The translations under genes were made by a program, and so were the position numbers. This document shows positions 8,273 to 16,733 of a stretch of DNA of 64,000 bases, in pieces. Origin of the DNA: Streptococcus suis 10581 (lineage in GTDB: Bacteria; Bacillota; Bacilli; Lactobacillales; Streptococcaceae); assembly GCA_000440235.1 (NCBI GenBank), contig ALKQ01000069.1, forward strand, positions 1-64,000, read 5' to 3'. Within the stretch, counting starts at the first letter, position 1; each line of letters starts with the position of its first letter. Below the pieces are notes generated by a model. It had not been told where the DNA came from, made no database searches, and worked only from the letters and a program-made list of their open reading frames with translations.

Positions 8273-8564
8273 TACCCTCAATTTCATGTTGTGATACTTT
8301 TTCCAAATCATCCTTGCTATCCTTATACTATTCTAAGAAAATCAAATCTTAATTTTTTATTGGGGGTTTGGGGGCGGAGCCACCAAGTTATCTTATCGTT
8401 AGCTGTCAAAACTGGAAGGTTTTAATCAGCTGGCGATATGATTTTTGGGATATTGTGGACACAATATCTGAGCTCGCAAAGACCGAACAAAGGCTTTAGG
8501 AAATTTCCCGTATGACACACGGGGGCGGGTCTTGCCCGAGAAAGGATGAAAGTGAGGGAAAGAG
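8273..8564 (+). other. oriT: Candidate origin of transfer (oriT) region
   Basis: This 290-base non-coding stretch lies directly upstream of the mobilisation operon, the usual place for oriT. It is dense in dyads: GATATTGTG-GA-CACAATATC (8449-8468, perfect 9-bp arms), AAAAC-N6-GTTTT in GTCAAAACTGGAAGGTTTT (8405-8423), CCCGT-N7-ACGGG near 8507-8523, and GGGC-N7-GCCC just after. GC is locally higher than in the cargo. The nic position cannot be fixed by reading; the segment around GTCAAAACTGG is my preferred candidate because many Gram-positive oriT sites have a similar core. Confidence 0.55.
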
Positions 8565-8924
8565 ATGTCTGAACAGTACCGTGACATTCGAAAAGAGGTA
8601 AATCTAACCGCTGATGAGCTAAAACGGATTGAAAATATGATGGAGGTTAGCAATTATCGGCACTTTTCACCATTTGTCAGAGATAAAATTTTGATGACAG
8701 ATGATAAACAGTTAGCTGCTAAAGAATGGTTCTCTCTTTGGCAATCTCAAAAGTTTGAACAGATTAGTCGAGATGTTTATGAAGTTCAGGTTGTCGCAAG
8801 AGAAAATCACCAAGTGACTCAAGAGCATGTATCTATTTTATTGACCTGCGTTCAAGAATTGATTGCGGAAGTCAATCAAGTACAGCCACTCAGTCGTGAG
8901 TTTCGTGAAAAATACATGAGATAG
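8565..8924 (+). CDS. Mobilisation accessory protein (relaxosome component)
   Basis: The 119-residue protein begins with a segment like a ribbon-helix-helix DNA-binding fold (YRDIRKEVNLTADELKRIEN), followed by a region resembling the N-terminus of the next gene product (FSPFVRDKILMTDD compared with FSVYARKVLLNPN). It is the first gene of the mob operon: 9 bases separate it from the MobC gene, which overlaps the relaxase gene. A role in binding oriT and positioning the relaxase is inferred from this order, which matches the genes preceding the SAG1250-type relaxase in ICESa2603-like elements. Confidence 0.7.
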   Translation: MSEQYRDIRKEVNLTADELKRIENMMEVSNYRHFSPFVRDKILMTDDKQLAAKEWFSLWQSQKFEQISRDVYEVQVVARENHQVTQEHVSILLTCVQELIAEVNQVQPLSREFREKYMR

Positions 8925-8933
8925 GAGGTTGCT

Positions 8934-9299
8934 ATGGTTTATCGTTATCGTACCAACCTTAAAAAAGTATTTTTAACAGATTCAGAGTTACATCAATTGA
9001 ATGAGCGAATTGCTAAGAGCAATTGTCAAAATTTTTCAGTCTATGCCAGAAAAGTTTTGCTTAATCCCAATATGTCATTTGTCACCATTAACACGGATAC
9101 CTATGACCAGTTAGTATTTGAATTGAGACGGATTGGAAATAACATTAATCAAATTGCGCGTGCGATTAATCAAAGTCATCTGATTTCTCAAGAACAGTTA
9201 CAAGAATTAAGTAAGGGAGTTAGTGAGTTGATTACTGGAGTGGAGAAAGAATTTCAAGTGGAAGTGAAAAGACTGAGGGAGTTTCATGGTAGTCACTAA
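8934..9299 (+). CDS. mobC: MobC-family relaxosome protein
   Basis: The 121-residue product has the MobC layout: an N-terminal RHH-like segment (TNLKKVFLTDSELHQLNERI), and in the middle the diagnostic FELRRIGNNINQIARAINQ, followed by a helical tail. MobC proteins bind oriT and help melt the nic region for the relaxase. The gene has an AGGAGG ribosome-binding site and overlaps the relaxase gene by 14 bases, so the two are translated together. Confidence 0.85.
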   Translation: MVYRYRTNLKKVFLTDSELHQLNERIAKSNCQNFSVYARKVLLNPNMSFVTINTDTYDQLVFELRRIGNNINQIARAINQSHLISQEQLQELSKGVSELITGVEKEFQVEVKRLREFHGSH

Positions 9300-11154
9300 A
9301 CACTTTGCAACGCACGGAAAAAAATACCGTAGGCGTCTGATTAAGTATATCCTGAATCCCGATAAAACGGACAATTTGAAATTGGTATCTGATTTTGGCA
9401 TGAGCAATTACTTAGACTTTCCTAGCTATGAAGAAATGGTAGAAATGTACAATGTCAACTTTACCAATAACGACAAGTTTTACGAATCTAGAAATGACCG
9501 ACAAGAAAAACACCAGCAAAATATTCATGCTCATCACCTTATCCAATCATTTTCTCCTGAGGATAATTTAACACCAGAAGAAATCAATCGAATTGGTTAC
9601 GAGACTATGATGGAATTGACAGGAGGTCACTTTAAGTTTATCGTAGCAACTCATACAGACAAAGATCATGTTCATAATCACGTCCTAATCAACGCCATTG
9701 ACCGTAATTCAGATAAAAAGTTAATATGGAATTATGCTTTGGAACGAAACCTTCGTATGATTTCAGACCGCATTTCTAAAATGGCAGGGGCAAAAATTAT
9801 CGAGAAGCGTTTCTCCTACCGTGACTATCAAAAATATAGGAAGATTAGTCATAAATTTGAATTGAAACAGCGCCTTTATTTTTTGATGCAGCAGTCCAGG
9901 TCCTCTAAGGATTTTTTGGAAAAAGCAGAGCAGTTATATGTTCATATTGATTTTAGTCAGAAGCATAGTCGATTCATGATGACAGATAGAACAATGACAA
10001 AACCAATTCGAGGACGCCAACTCAGCAAACGAGATCTATATGATGAAGATTTTTTTAGAACTCATTTTGCCAAGATAGAAATTGAAAGTCGGCTAGAATT
10101 TCTTTTGGGACGTGTCAATTCTTTAGAAGCGTTACTGACAAAAGCGAAAGAATTGAATCTATCCATTGACTTAAAACAAAAAAATGTGACCTTTACTCTT
10201 GAAGAAAATGGCAAGCAGATAAGTCTGAGTCATAAAAAAATAAGTGAGAAAAAGTTGTATGATGTTGCTTTTTTTCAGAATTATTTTGAAGATAAGGAGT
10301 TGGTTTCCTCAGAAGTAGTTGAAAGTCTTCGAGAACAATATCATGCTTTTCAAGAAGAACGAGATAAGGATAAGGTGTCCAATGAAGAAATTGAGGAAGC
10401 CTTTGAGGAATTTAAGAAGAAGCGAGATGCCGTTCATGAGTTTGAAGTGGAACTTGCAGAGCACCAAATAGAGAAGCTAGTTGATGAGGGCGTCTATATC
10501 AAGGTGTCTTTAGGTGTCAAACAGAGCGGTCTTATTTTCATTCCCAACTATCAATTAGATATCATTGAAGAAGAGAATCAGACAAAATATAAAGTTTATA
10601 TCCGTGAGACAACCTCATATTTTGTCTATAATCAAGAACATTCGGATAAGAATCAGTACATCAAAGGGCGAACCTTGATTAGACAGTTGACCAACGATAG
10701 TCGGATGCTACCATACAGAAGCCCGACTGTAGAGCGACTTCAAGAAAAGATTTCTGAAATTAACCTCTTGATCGAATTGACTGAGGAAGATAAGAAATAC
10801 CATAATATTAAAAACGAATTGGTTGCAAAAATAGCAGAGCTAGATATAAAACTAAATCAAACCAAAGAAAAAATCGCCACCTTAAACAAGATGGCGGAAG
10901 TGATTATCAATTTGAAGAGTGAGGATCTTAGTAGTCGAAAACTAGCAAGGTATGACTTTTCAAAACTAAATTTGACAGAATCAATTACAGCAGAACAAGT
11001 AACTGAGGAAATAAGATTGCTGCAAGGGGAACTAAGCCAATCACTTAGTGAGTATGAGGGACTAGCTAGAAAATTGGAAGAATTTGTCAAAATGTTAAAT
11101 ATTACTACTAATAAAGCTACCCCAAAATTTCAAGAGAATATTTTGATAGACTAA
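9286..11154 (+). CDS. SAG1250-type conjugative relaxase (MOBP-like)
   Basis: The 622-residue protein nicks and covalently holds the transferred strand at oriT. The N-terminal domain (about 1-200) has the HUH-type metal-binding cluster in THTDKDHVHNHVLIN (His123, His128, His130, His132) preceded by the conserved helix with HHLIQSFSP; the catalytic Tyr is probably among the tyrosines in the first 60 residues. The rest is charged and helical, with two repeats of a segment like LYDEDFFRTHF / LYDVAFFQNYF near residues 250 and 325, typical of this relaxase group. It appears full length and intact. It is the last gene of the mob operon, with 46 bases to the stop codon of a convergent kinase gene. 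Confidence 0.88.
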   Translation: MVVTKHFATHGKKYRRRLIKYILNPDKTDNLKLVSDFGMSNYLDFPSYEEMVEMYNVNFTNNDKFYESRNDRQEKHQQNIHAHHLIQSFSPEDNLTPEEINRIGYETMMELTGGHFKFIVATHTDKDHVHNHVLINAIDRNSDKKLIWNYALERNLRMISDRISKMAGAKIIEKRFSYRDYQKYRKISHKFELKQRLYFLMQQSRSSKDFLEKAEQLYVHIDFSQKHSRFMMTDRTMTKPIRGRQLSKRDLYDEDFFRTHFAKIEIESRLEFLLGRVNSLEALLTKAKELNLSIDLKQKNVTFTLEENGKQISLSHKKISEKKLYDVAFFQNYFEDKELVSSEVVESLREQYHAFQEERDKDKVSNEEIEEAFEEFKKKRDAVHEFEVELAEHQIEKLVDEGVYIKVSLGVKQSGLIFIPNYQLDIIEEENQTKYKVYIRETTSYFVYNQEHSDKNQYIKGRTLIRQLTNDSRMLPYRSPTVERLQEKISEINLLIELTEEDKKYHNIKNELVAKIAELDIKLNQTKEKIATLNKMAEVIINLKSEDLSSRKLARYDFSKLNLTESITAEQVTEEIRLLQGELSQSLSEYEGLARKLEEFVKMLNITTNKATPKFQENILID

Positions 11155-11171
11155 TCTCTATAATTGACATA

Positions 11172-11182
11172 TTGGCATAAAA
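11172..11182 (+). repeat. Left copy of 11-bp direct repeat flanking the lasso cargo
   Basis: TTGGCATAAAA occurs here, just after the relaxase stop, and again at 20321-20331, just before the ICE regulator. The two copies bracket the whole lasso cluster and so could be a trace of its insertion. The right copy is also one half of a regulator dyad, so coincidence is possible. Confidence 0.35.
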
Positions 11183-11200
11183 ATATTTGAAAACTAAAGG

Positions 11201-12277
11201 CTAGACTGGCATACAAATAGTGACAAGAGCACCATTCTCAAAATTACTCAAATTTACTTGTCCTCCATGAATTTTTGCTACCCGCTTAACAAATGCTAAT
11301 CCAATTCCGAAATGACTTCCTTGTTCTGAATTTGTTGCCAGTTTGTCTTGATAGAATAGTAATCCGTATTTCTCTAGTAAATTCTCCGAGAATGAAGAAT
11401 CGCTATTCCATATGGAAATGTAAAATTTATTATCTATTAACTTGTAGTCTACTCTTATTACTGGATAATTGCTTTTGGAATGGTCAATCGCATTATTGAT
11501 AATATTTAGGATAGCTCGTAGGAATAGGTTTAGGTTAAGCGTTAAATAGATAGGGATTGGTAGGTTGTTTGAAAATTGAATATTAGCCTTTTTGTCAGTA
11601 ATTAGCCTAATTTCTTGTTCAAATAATTCAAGTAAGTAATCCGAAGACAAACTCTCCCAATTGGAAGTATCATTATAGAATGTTTTAGAGTAATTGATGA
11701 GATGGTTAAAGTATCTGTTAAGTTGTTGGCTGGCAAGTTCGATATCTCCTAAACATTGCCCAATATTTCCAGTAAAATCCATAGATTGTAAAAATTGAGC
11801 ATTTCCTTGAATAACTGTTAAAGGTGTTTTCAGATCATGCGCTGCAGCTGAGACTTGAAACATCAGCTCCTTTTTTTGCTGTTTTTCAGATTGAATCATT
11901 TTTGTTATAGTTGACTGCATTTCCTGAATTTTTTGTCTTGTTTCAATTAGTTCAATTAAGGTTAACTTAGCTGGGTCATGTTCAATTGTATCAACCAGTA
12001 GACTTTGATTATAAACAATGTTTGTTTCTTGCCTTATCTTTTCTAAAAGATTACTAATATTTTTAGCAATAATAGAAAACAAAATTAGACTAATATAAAT
12101 CCATGAAATCGTACTGAAATAGATAGTAAATGCACCTGCATTTTTTTCAGTAATATTAGTAAATGCAGTAAACAACATTGGTAGCAAATAAAATAGAAAA
12201 AGACTAATAAGGAATTGTCTTAATATCTTAAAATATGTCTGTTTAATCAGTTGGTTAAAAGTCAGAGCGTTATCCAC
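11201..12277 (-). CDS. Sensor histidine kinase of the lasso-peptide cluster
   Basis: This 358-residue membrane kinase has two N-terminal membrane segments (about 18-40 and 50-72) with only a short extracellular loop, as in intramembrane-sensing kinases of peptide responses. It has the H-box SAAAHDLKTPLTVIQ (His147), N-box IINNAIDHS and G-box GSHFGIGLAFVKRVAKIHGG. Its start overlaps the stop of the upstream response regulator by 16 bases, forming one operon transcribed away from the lasso genes. It probably senses the peptide or envelope stress and controls the divergent biosynthetic operon; the ligand is inferred, not shown. Confidence 0.85.
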   Translation of the reverse strand: MDNALTFNQLIKQTYFKILRQFLISLFLFYLLPMLFTAFTNITEKNAGAFTIYFSTISWIYISLILFSIIAKNISNLLEKIRQETNIVYNQSLLVDTIEHDPAKLTLIELIETRQKIQEMQSTITKMIQSEKQQKKELMFQVSAAAHDLKTPLTVIQGNAQFLQSMDFTGNIGQCLGDIELASQQLNRYFNHLINYSKTFYNDTSNWESLSSDYLLELFEQEIRLITDKKANIQFSNNLPIPIYLTLNLNLFLRAILNIINNAIDHSKSNYPVIRVDYKLIDNKFYISIWNSDSSFSENLLEKYGLLFYQDKLATNSEQGSHFGIGLAFVKRVAKIHGGQVNLSNFENGALVTICMPV

Positions 12278-12933
12278 TGATAACCACCTCCCCAGATCGT
12301 TTTAATTGGATTAATTTCATAAGGTTTTAATTTTTGCCTGATTTGGTATACATACTCCGTAATTGATCTCCCCTGAGTTTCAGAATCATGAGGGTAAAGA
12401 TAATCAAAGAGTTCGTCGTTTGAAAATGTTTTATTTGGATTGCTGGAGAGTAACAAAATTAATTGGAACTCTCTTTTTGTAGTGGGAATATGTATATCCG
12501 CAATTCTAAGTTCTTCTTTAATTTTATCAATTGCGAGAGGTCCAAACTGTAGAATCTCACTAGAATTGTTATTGCGTACTTCTCTACGGATATGCATCTG
12601 TACTCTTGCTACTAGTTCAGGTATGCTGAATGGCTTTGTGATATAGTCATCTGCACCGGACTGTATGCCATATACAATATCCTCTTCTAAATTTTTAGCT
12701 GTTAGAAATATGATTGGAACAGGGATAAATTCTCGGATATACTTACAGATTTCAATTCCACTGTGGGGCATCATGATGTCTAAAATAATTAAATCATAGC
12801 CGATAAAATGACATATATCAATTTCTGGAATAGCAGTTCGCGTATCGACGACAAAGTTTTTATTCTCTAGAACATTTTGAATGAGTCTTAGAATAGCAGT
12901 ATCATCATCTATGACTAGGACTTTATATTTCAT
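12262..12933 (-). CDS. OmpR-family response regulator of the lasso-peptide cluster
   Basis: The 223-residue protein has a receiver domain (VLVIDDDTA; phosphoacceptor Asp52 in LIILDIMMP; Thr in IIFLTAKN; Lys in ITKPFS) and a C-terminal winged helix with the OmpR-type TTKREFQLILLLSSNP and RSITEYVYQIRQKL segments. It heads the two-gene regulatory operon facing away from the lasso precursor. OmpR-type regulators bind direct repeats about one helical turn apart, and just such repeats lie in the shared upstream region (13123-13144). Confidence 0.88.
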   Translation of the reverse strand: MKYKVLVIDDDTAILRLIQNVLENKNFVVDTRTAIPEIDICHFIGYDLIILDIMMPHSGIEICKYIREFIPVPIIFLTAKNLEEDIVYGIQSGADDYITKPFSIPELVARVQMHIRREVRNNNSSEILQFGPLAIDKIKEELRIADIHIPTTKREFQLILLLSSNPNKTFSNDELFDYLYPHDSETQGRSITEYVYQIRQKLKPYEINPIKTIWGGGYQWITL

Positions 12934-13371
12934 GATTGCCTCTCCTTTGAAAATATATTCTAATCATATTGTACCATATTTACTCCCAGTAATGATATGG
13001 GGTGATAATAATCTAAATAATACAGACTTCTCATGGAAATTAGTATATAGTCTGTTATCTATATCACTATTATATTACAATGTAATAACTTAGAATCAAA
13101 AAAATTACATAGAAATCAGAAATTCTGATATTTTTCTGATATTTATTTTGTAGAATATGAAATGTAGATGACGAGTTGTCATCTATCCTAATAGTTACTA
13201 TTAGGGATTAGGAATTATTCTATAGCATGTTTTCTGAGAGTAGTTCAAAACTCCAAATCAGTAATAATGTGGTAAGTTAAATTAATTTACTCAGGATTTA
13301 GCAGGTAAACATAGTTGTTACTAGATTGAAATTGCTATAGGGTAATATGAATAATAGGAAGGAGAATGTTA
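12934..13371. promoter_or_regulatory. Divergent control region of the lasso cluster, with tandem repeats and dyads
   Basis: This AT-rich, gene-free region separates the regulator operon from the lasso precursor. Four elements stand out: the dyad TCAGAA-A-TTCTGA (13116-13128), an exact tandem 11-bp repeat TTCTGATATTT (13123-13133, 13134-13144), the dyad GATGAC-GAGTT-GTCATC (13167-13183) and the dyad CCTAATAG-TTA-CTATTAGG (13187-13205). The 11-bp spacing suits an OmpR-type dimer. No clean -35/-10 pair could be fixed before the precursor, which is usual for activator-dependent promoters. Confidence 0.55.
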
Positions 13372-13499
13372 TGTACCAAAAACCAACTATTACAAAAATC
13401 GGTAGCTATCGAACTTTGACAAATGGTGCAGGTGGTGCACGTGAACGTGATTTACTTGGCTTCCGTGCGTTGATTGTTATTCACTGGCCATGGTTGTAA
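13372..13499 (+). CDS. Lasso-peptide precursor (apparent one-base frameshift in the leader)
   Basis: A strong ribosome-binding site (AGGAAGGAG, 13357-13365) precedes ATG 13372, but the span to TAA 13497-13499 is 128 bases. As read, the ATG frame gives Met-Tyr-Gln and then stops at 13417. With one extra A in the run at 13379-13382 the product is 42 residues beginning MYQKPTITKIGSYRTLTN, which fits a lasso leader: a YxxPxI motif for the leader-binding protein and Thr at the penultimate leader position. The core would be 24 residues starting Gly-Ala-Gly-Gly, with Glu7 or Asp9 as macrolactam acceptor (Asp9, a nine-residue ring, preferred) and a bulky C-terminal HWPWL for plugging. The missing base is either a homopolymer sequencing error or a real inactivation. 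Confidence 0.7.
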
Positions 13500-13518
13500 T
13501 ATAAAAATATAGATAATG

Positions 13519-13545
13519 AGCGGAGGGTGAGCAACTCCGCTTATT
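13519..13545 (+). terminator. Attenuator-like hairpin between precursor and cyclase genes
   Basis: AGCGGAG (13519-13525) pairs with CTCCGCT (13535-13541), followed by TATTGTTT. A leaky terminator here would give far more precursor mRNA than enzyme mRNA, as in other ribosomal peptide clusters. The effect is inferred from position and structure. Confidence 0.6.
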
Positions 13546-13584
13546 GTTTATATCATTGGTATAAAGCATAAAATATAAATCGTT

Positions 13585-15348
13585 ATGAAAGTTAATATTA
13601 TTGTAGCCAAAAATCAAGTTATTACAGCTGATATGTTGGTAGATGAACTGATTAATTTAGATAATGTTAATGTCTATACTGCTGATAATTTATTAATGGT
13701 AGTGAAACATCACAATGATTCTGAAGAAATTAGTAATTTTTTAGCGAGAGAAGATTTGAACTTTGAAATGCTTGAGGATAATCTCAGTAAATTCAAAAAA
13801 CATGCATCTTTTATAGCAGTTACAAAAGAGAATCACCTTATAGCCAGTGGTGACTTTAATAACTGTAATCCAATATATTATCTAGAAAGAAATGAAGAAT
13901 TATTTATTTCATTTCATCCTGAATTAATTTCTAATCTTACAAAGCAAAAATTAAATAAAACTTATTTTGCCTTACGTATCGTAAACTTTGAGACTCTATA
14001 TCCATTTAGTGAGTTAACTCCCTGGGAGAATATAAAGCTTCTAAATAGTCGAAAAATGCTTGTAAGCTTAGAAGGTCAGATTAGTCAGGTATTTCCTTGT
14101 AGAAGTAACGGTGGTAATAAAAGGATCTCTGAAGTGGCAGTTGAATTACGTCAAAATGTAAAGGATGTATTACAGAAAAATTTGGGAAAACAAACTAAAA
14201 TAAGTGCAGATTTATCAGGTGGCTTAGATTCAACTTCTCTTTGTTATTTTTGTAAGGATTTAGGAATAGAGTTGAATACAATTTTTCTATCTCCAGAGGA
14301 TGGTGCTGATAGTGATGCTATATGGTCAGAACGAGCAAGTAAGGAAGTTTCGGCAGAGCATACGGTTTTACCGTATAGTAGCACAGTTACTTTAAACTCT
14401 TTAAATCCGTTAGATATATATAAAGCACTCCCATTTGGTCCGTCAGAATCGTTTCGCTATATAAGTTTAGCTAGGAAAATTATAGAAATTGGACTAAAAA
14501 ACAATATTAGTATGCATATAAATGGTCATGGTGGTGATGAGCTATTTGGTCCCCTATCTACTATGGCTTGGTCTTTGTATCATTCTAATTACCCGAATCG
14601 CCTAAAAAATTTATATGGATTTGCAAGATTAAATAAATTCAATCTTTTTAAATTTTTTAAGTCACTAGTTGATAATGAGAGTTTATCTGACAATTTGAGA
14701 TGTTTAGAATGTAGAGAAATCGAACAGATTGATTTTGATATAAAGTATAGTTCTCAATGGGTTCCAAAGCCATCTGTTGCAAATTTTGTAACCCAAACAG
14801 CAAGAGAGTTAATTACCAGTTGCGCGAATTCGTATGCTGAACAAAATATTGAACCATATTCGGATGATAAATCTATTCATAAAATTCTTGAAGAAGTTGA
14901 AGCTCATAGTCTTTTACAAAGAGATTTAAATGCAATGGTGCCGAATGATAAGTCATTTAGATTTCTTAGCCCGTATACAGCTTATGATATCGTGGAATCA
15001 GCATTACAATATAATATTGACGAAAGATTTAATGCAAAAGTAACTAAACCTATGTTAGCTGAGATACGTTCAGAATCTATGTCAATTGAATATTTTAAGC
15101 GAAGAGATAAAGGGGAATACACCAAATCAACCTTTACGGAATACAATAATCGTAAGAATATGTTGCAAAAAATCTTTTCTGAAGAATGTTTGATTTATAA
15201 GTTAGGGTTGGTAGACAAGGGTAAGTTATTAGAATCGCTAAATAAATTTAGTGCTGATGGAGAACAGTTAGAAAACATCATGAGGATTCAAATCATTGAA
15301 TACTGGCTGAGAGGCTATTGTGAAAGTGGAGGTACATATGAAATATAA
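13585..15348 (+). CDS. Lasso cyclase, asparagine-synthetase-like (C protein)
   Basis: The 587-residue enzyme activates the core's Asp/Glu side chain with ATP and forms the macrolactam ring. Residues 1-190 resemble the glutamine-hydrolase domain of AsnB but lack its N-terminal Cys, as in lasso cyclases. The C-terminal synthetase domain has the ATP pyrophosphatase loop SADLSGGLDSTSL (Ser211-Ser216) and a GHGGDELFGPLS segment. The next gene's start overlaps its end. The ATG has no clear ribosome-binding site, so translation may be low or may depend on the upstream hairpin region. The set of neighbours makes a lasso role much more likely than asparagine synthesis. Confidence 0.85.
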   Translation: MKVNIIVAKNQVITADMLVDELINLDNVNVYTADNLLMVVKHHNDSEEISNFLAREDLNFEMLEDNLSKFKKHASFIAVTKENHLIASGDFNNCNPIYYLERNEELFISFHPELISNLTKQKLNKTYFALRIVNFETLYPFSELTPWENIKLLNSRKMLVSLEGQISQVFPCRSNGGNKRISEVAVELRQNVKDVLQKNLGKQTKISADLSGGLDSTSLCYFCKDLGIELNTIFLSPEDGADSDAIWSERASKEVSAEHTVLPYSSTVTLNSLNPLDIYKALPFGPSESFRYISLARKIIEIGLKNNISMHINGHGGDELFGPLSTMAWSLYHSNYPNRLKNLYGFARLNKFNLFKFFKSLVDNESLSDNLRCLECREIEQIDFDIKYSSQWVPKPSVANFVTQTARELITSCANSYAEQNIEPYSDDKSIHKILEEVEAHSLLQRDLNAMVPNDKSFRFLSPYTAYDIVESALQYNIDERFNAKVTKPMLAEIRSESMSIEYFKRRDKGEYTKSTFTEYNNRKNMLQKIFSEECLIYKLGLVDKGKLLESLNKFSADGEQLENIMRIQIIEYWLRGYCESGGTYEI

Positions 15349-15604
15349 GTTATCGTCAAATCTTAATATTAGTAAGACAGATGATGGTGGTAGTATAGTT
15401 TTAAATTCTAATGATGGACAATATTATCATCTTGATCAATTAACTACGAATTTTTTAAATCTGTTAATTGAAGGTGTTTCATTTGAAGAATTTTGTAAAA
15501 ATATTTCTATCAGTTATTCCGTTAAATTATCGCAGGTTATGGAAGATTATAAAGAGATATTAGAGAAACTTCAGAAATTACAAATTTTGGAGGTGGATAA
15601 ATGA
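15338..15604 (+). CDS. PqqD-like leader-binding protein (lasso B1)
   Basis: ATG 15338 follows GGAGG at 15328-15332 and gives 88 residues; a GTG 18 bases upstream lies before that site. The protein has the PqqD/RRE winged-helix pattern: an N-terminal beta strand (SNLNISKTDDGGSIVLNSND), GQYYHLDQLTTNFLNLL, then helices ending LEKLQKLQILEVDK. B1 proteins bind the YxxP region of the lasso leader and deliver it to the B2 protease. It overlaps the cyclase gene by 11 bases and the B2 gene by 4 (ATGA). Confidence 0.85.
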   Translation: MKYKLSSNLNISKTDDGGSIVLNSNDGQYYHLDQLTTNFLNLLIEGVSFEEFCKNISISYSVKLSQVMEDYKEILEKLQKLQILEVDK

Positions 15605-16023
15605 GCTCGCCAGTTAGAATGGAGAAGAGAACGAAATTATCAGTTAAAAACAAAATTACAGCATTTTTTTGTGCCAATATGTCATTTTTTTTAATTAAAT
15701 TACCTCCTAAGAAACTATCTAAAATTATTGAGAAATTAAGTGAAAACACTCAAAGTGCTACTCCAGCGGAAGTAGAACAATGGCGTACATCTATAAATTC
15801 AATTAATGTTAGATGTGCAGGGAATGGTTGTCTACAAAGATCCGTTGCAGTTATGCTATGGGGAATAATAGCTAGGCGAACTCCGGATTGGATTTCGGGA
15901 TTTCAGATATCACCATTTATAGCTCATGCATGGGTTGAAATTGATGGGGTACCAATTGGTGAAGAGATGGATTTATCTAAATTTCAAAAAATTATATTTG
16001 TAAAAGGTGGAAAAGATAAATGA
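15601..16023 (+). CDS. Lasso leader peptidase, transglutaminase-like (B2)
   Basis: The 140-residue protein removes the leader peptide so that cyclisation can occur. It has the B2 signature: catalytic Cys77 in GNGCLQRSVAV, His109 in HAWVEIDGVPIGE, with Asp115 nearby completing a Cys-His-Asp triad. The length fits stand-alone B2 proteins, and all three residues are present. It overlaps both neighbours by 4 bases (ATGA), so stoichiometric synthesis with B1 and the first ABC protein is likely. Confidence 0.88.
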   Translation: MSSPVRMEKRTKLSVKNKITAFFCANMSFFLIKLPPKKLSKIIEKLSENTQSATPAEVEQWRTSINSINVRCAGNGCLQRSVAVMLWGIIARRTPDWISGFQISPFIAHAWVEIDGVPIGEEMDLSKFQKIIFVKGGKDK

Positions 16024-16727
16024 TACAAATTGAAAAAATTAGCAAAGGTTTTGGTGGGAAAACGGTTCTTTCAGAAGTTTCGTTTACAGCTAAAGAAGGA
16101 GAAGTGACAGCACTTATTGGCCCAAATGGATCTGGTAAATCAACCTTAATAAAAATTCTGCTTGGTTTAATTTCTCCAGATGAAGGTAGAGCGACTTTTG
16201 ATGGGAAAGTATATGAAGAATTGAGTGACACTCCCTTTACATATGTTGGATCCTTTTTGGATAGTTTTCAACCCAATCCAACAAGGACGGCCTATAGTCA
16301 CTTGAGGTGGATTGCTTTAACTAGTGGTATAGATAAGCAGAGATGTTTAGAATGTTTAAAAATAGTTGGCCTTCAGGATGTTGGCAATAAAAAGATAAAA
16401 GACTACTCTCTTGGGATGAAACAAAGACTGGGGCTGGCTACGGCTATTTTAGCGAATCCTAAAATACTTATTTTGGATGAACCGATTAATGGACTCGATC
16501 CAGATGGAATTAGATGGGTTAGAGAGTTTCTAAGAGAATTTGTAAGAGACGATAAAATTGTTTTAATCACAAGCCATTATATGAATGAGTTAGAACTGAC
16601 GGTTGATAAAATTGTAGGATTATCTAATGGTAAGGTAGTCATTGATGGTAGTAGCAAAGATGTTCTTGAAGAATATGGCTCTTTTGAGGAAGCCTATTTT
16701 AAATCTGTTACAAATGAGATGGGGTAA
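16020..16727 (+). CDS. ABC transporter ATP-binding protein, immunity type
   Basis: The 235-residue ATPase has Walker A (GPNGSGKST), signature YSLGMKQRLGLA, Walker B (ILILDEPINGLDPDG) and the switch His in TSHYMNE. It is followed by two different membrane subunits, as in LanFEG-type self-protection transporters that expel the peptide from the membrane. It overlaps the B2 gene by 4 bases. An immunity role is inferred from its arrangement; a part in export cannot be excluded. Confidence 0.85.
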   Translation: MIQIEKISKGFGGKTVLSEVSFTAKEGEVTALIGPNGSGKSTLIKILLGLISPDEGRATFDGKVYEELSDTPFTYVGSFLDSFQPNPTRTAYSHLRWIALTSGIDKQRCLECLKIVGLQDVGNKKIKDYSLGMKQRLGLATAILANPKILILDEPINGLDPDGIRWVREFLREFVRDDKIVLITSHYMNELELTVDKIVGLSNGKVVIDGSSKDVLEEYGSFEEAYFKSVTNEMG

Positions 16728-16733
16728 TGCTTT

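Noticed and set aside
7384..8364. Shared GGGCGGAGCCA word as transposon ends of a composite element
   Set aside because: The match is short, the copies lie on opposite strands, and the flanking bases do not agree.
10857..11090. Antisense ORF in the relaxase tail
   Set aside because: Composition mirrors the charged coiled tail on the other strand; no translation signals.
13585..15348. Asparagine synthetase B
   Set aside because: It lacks the N-terminal catalytic Cys needed for glutamine hydrolysis and is coupled to B1, B2 and peptide transport genes.
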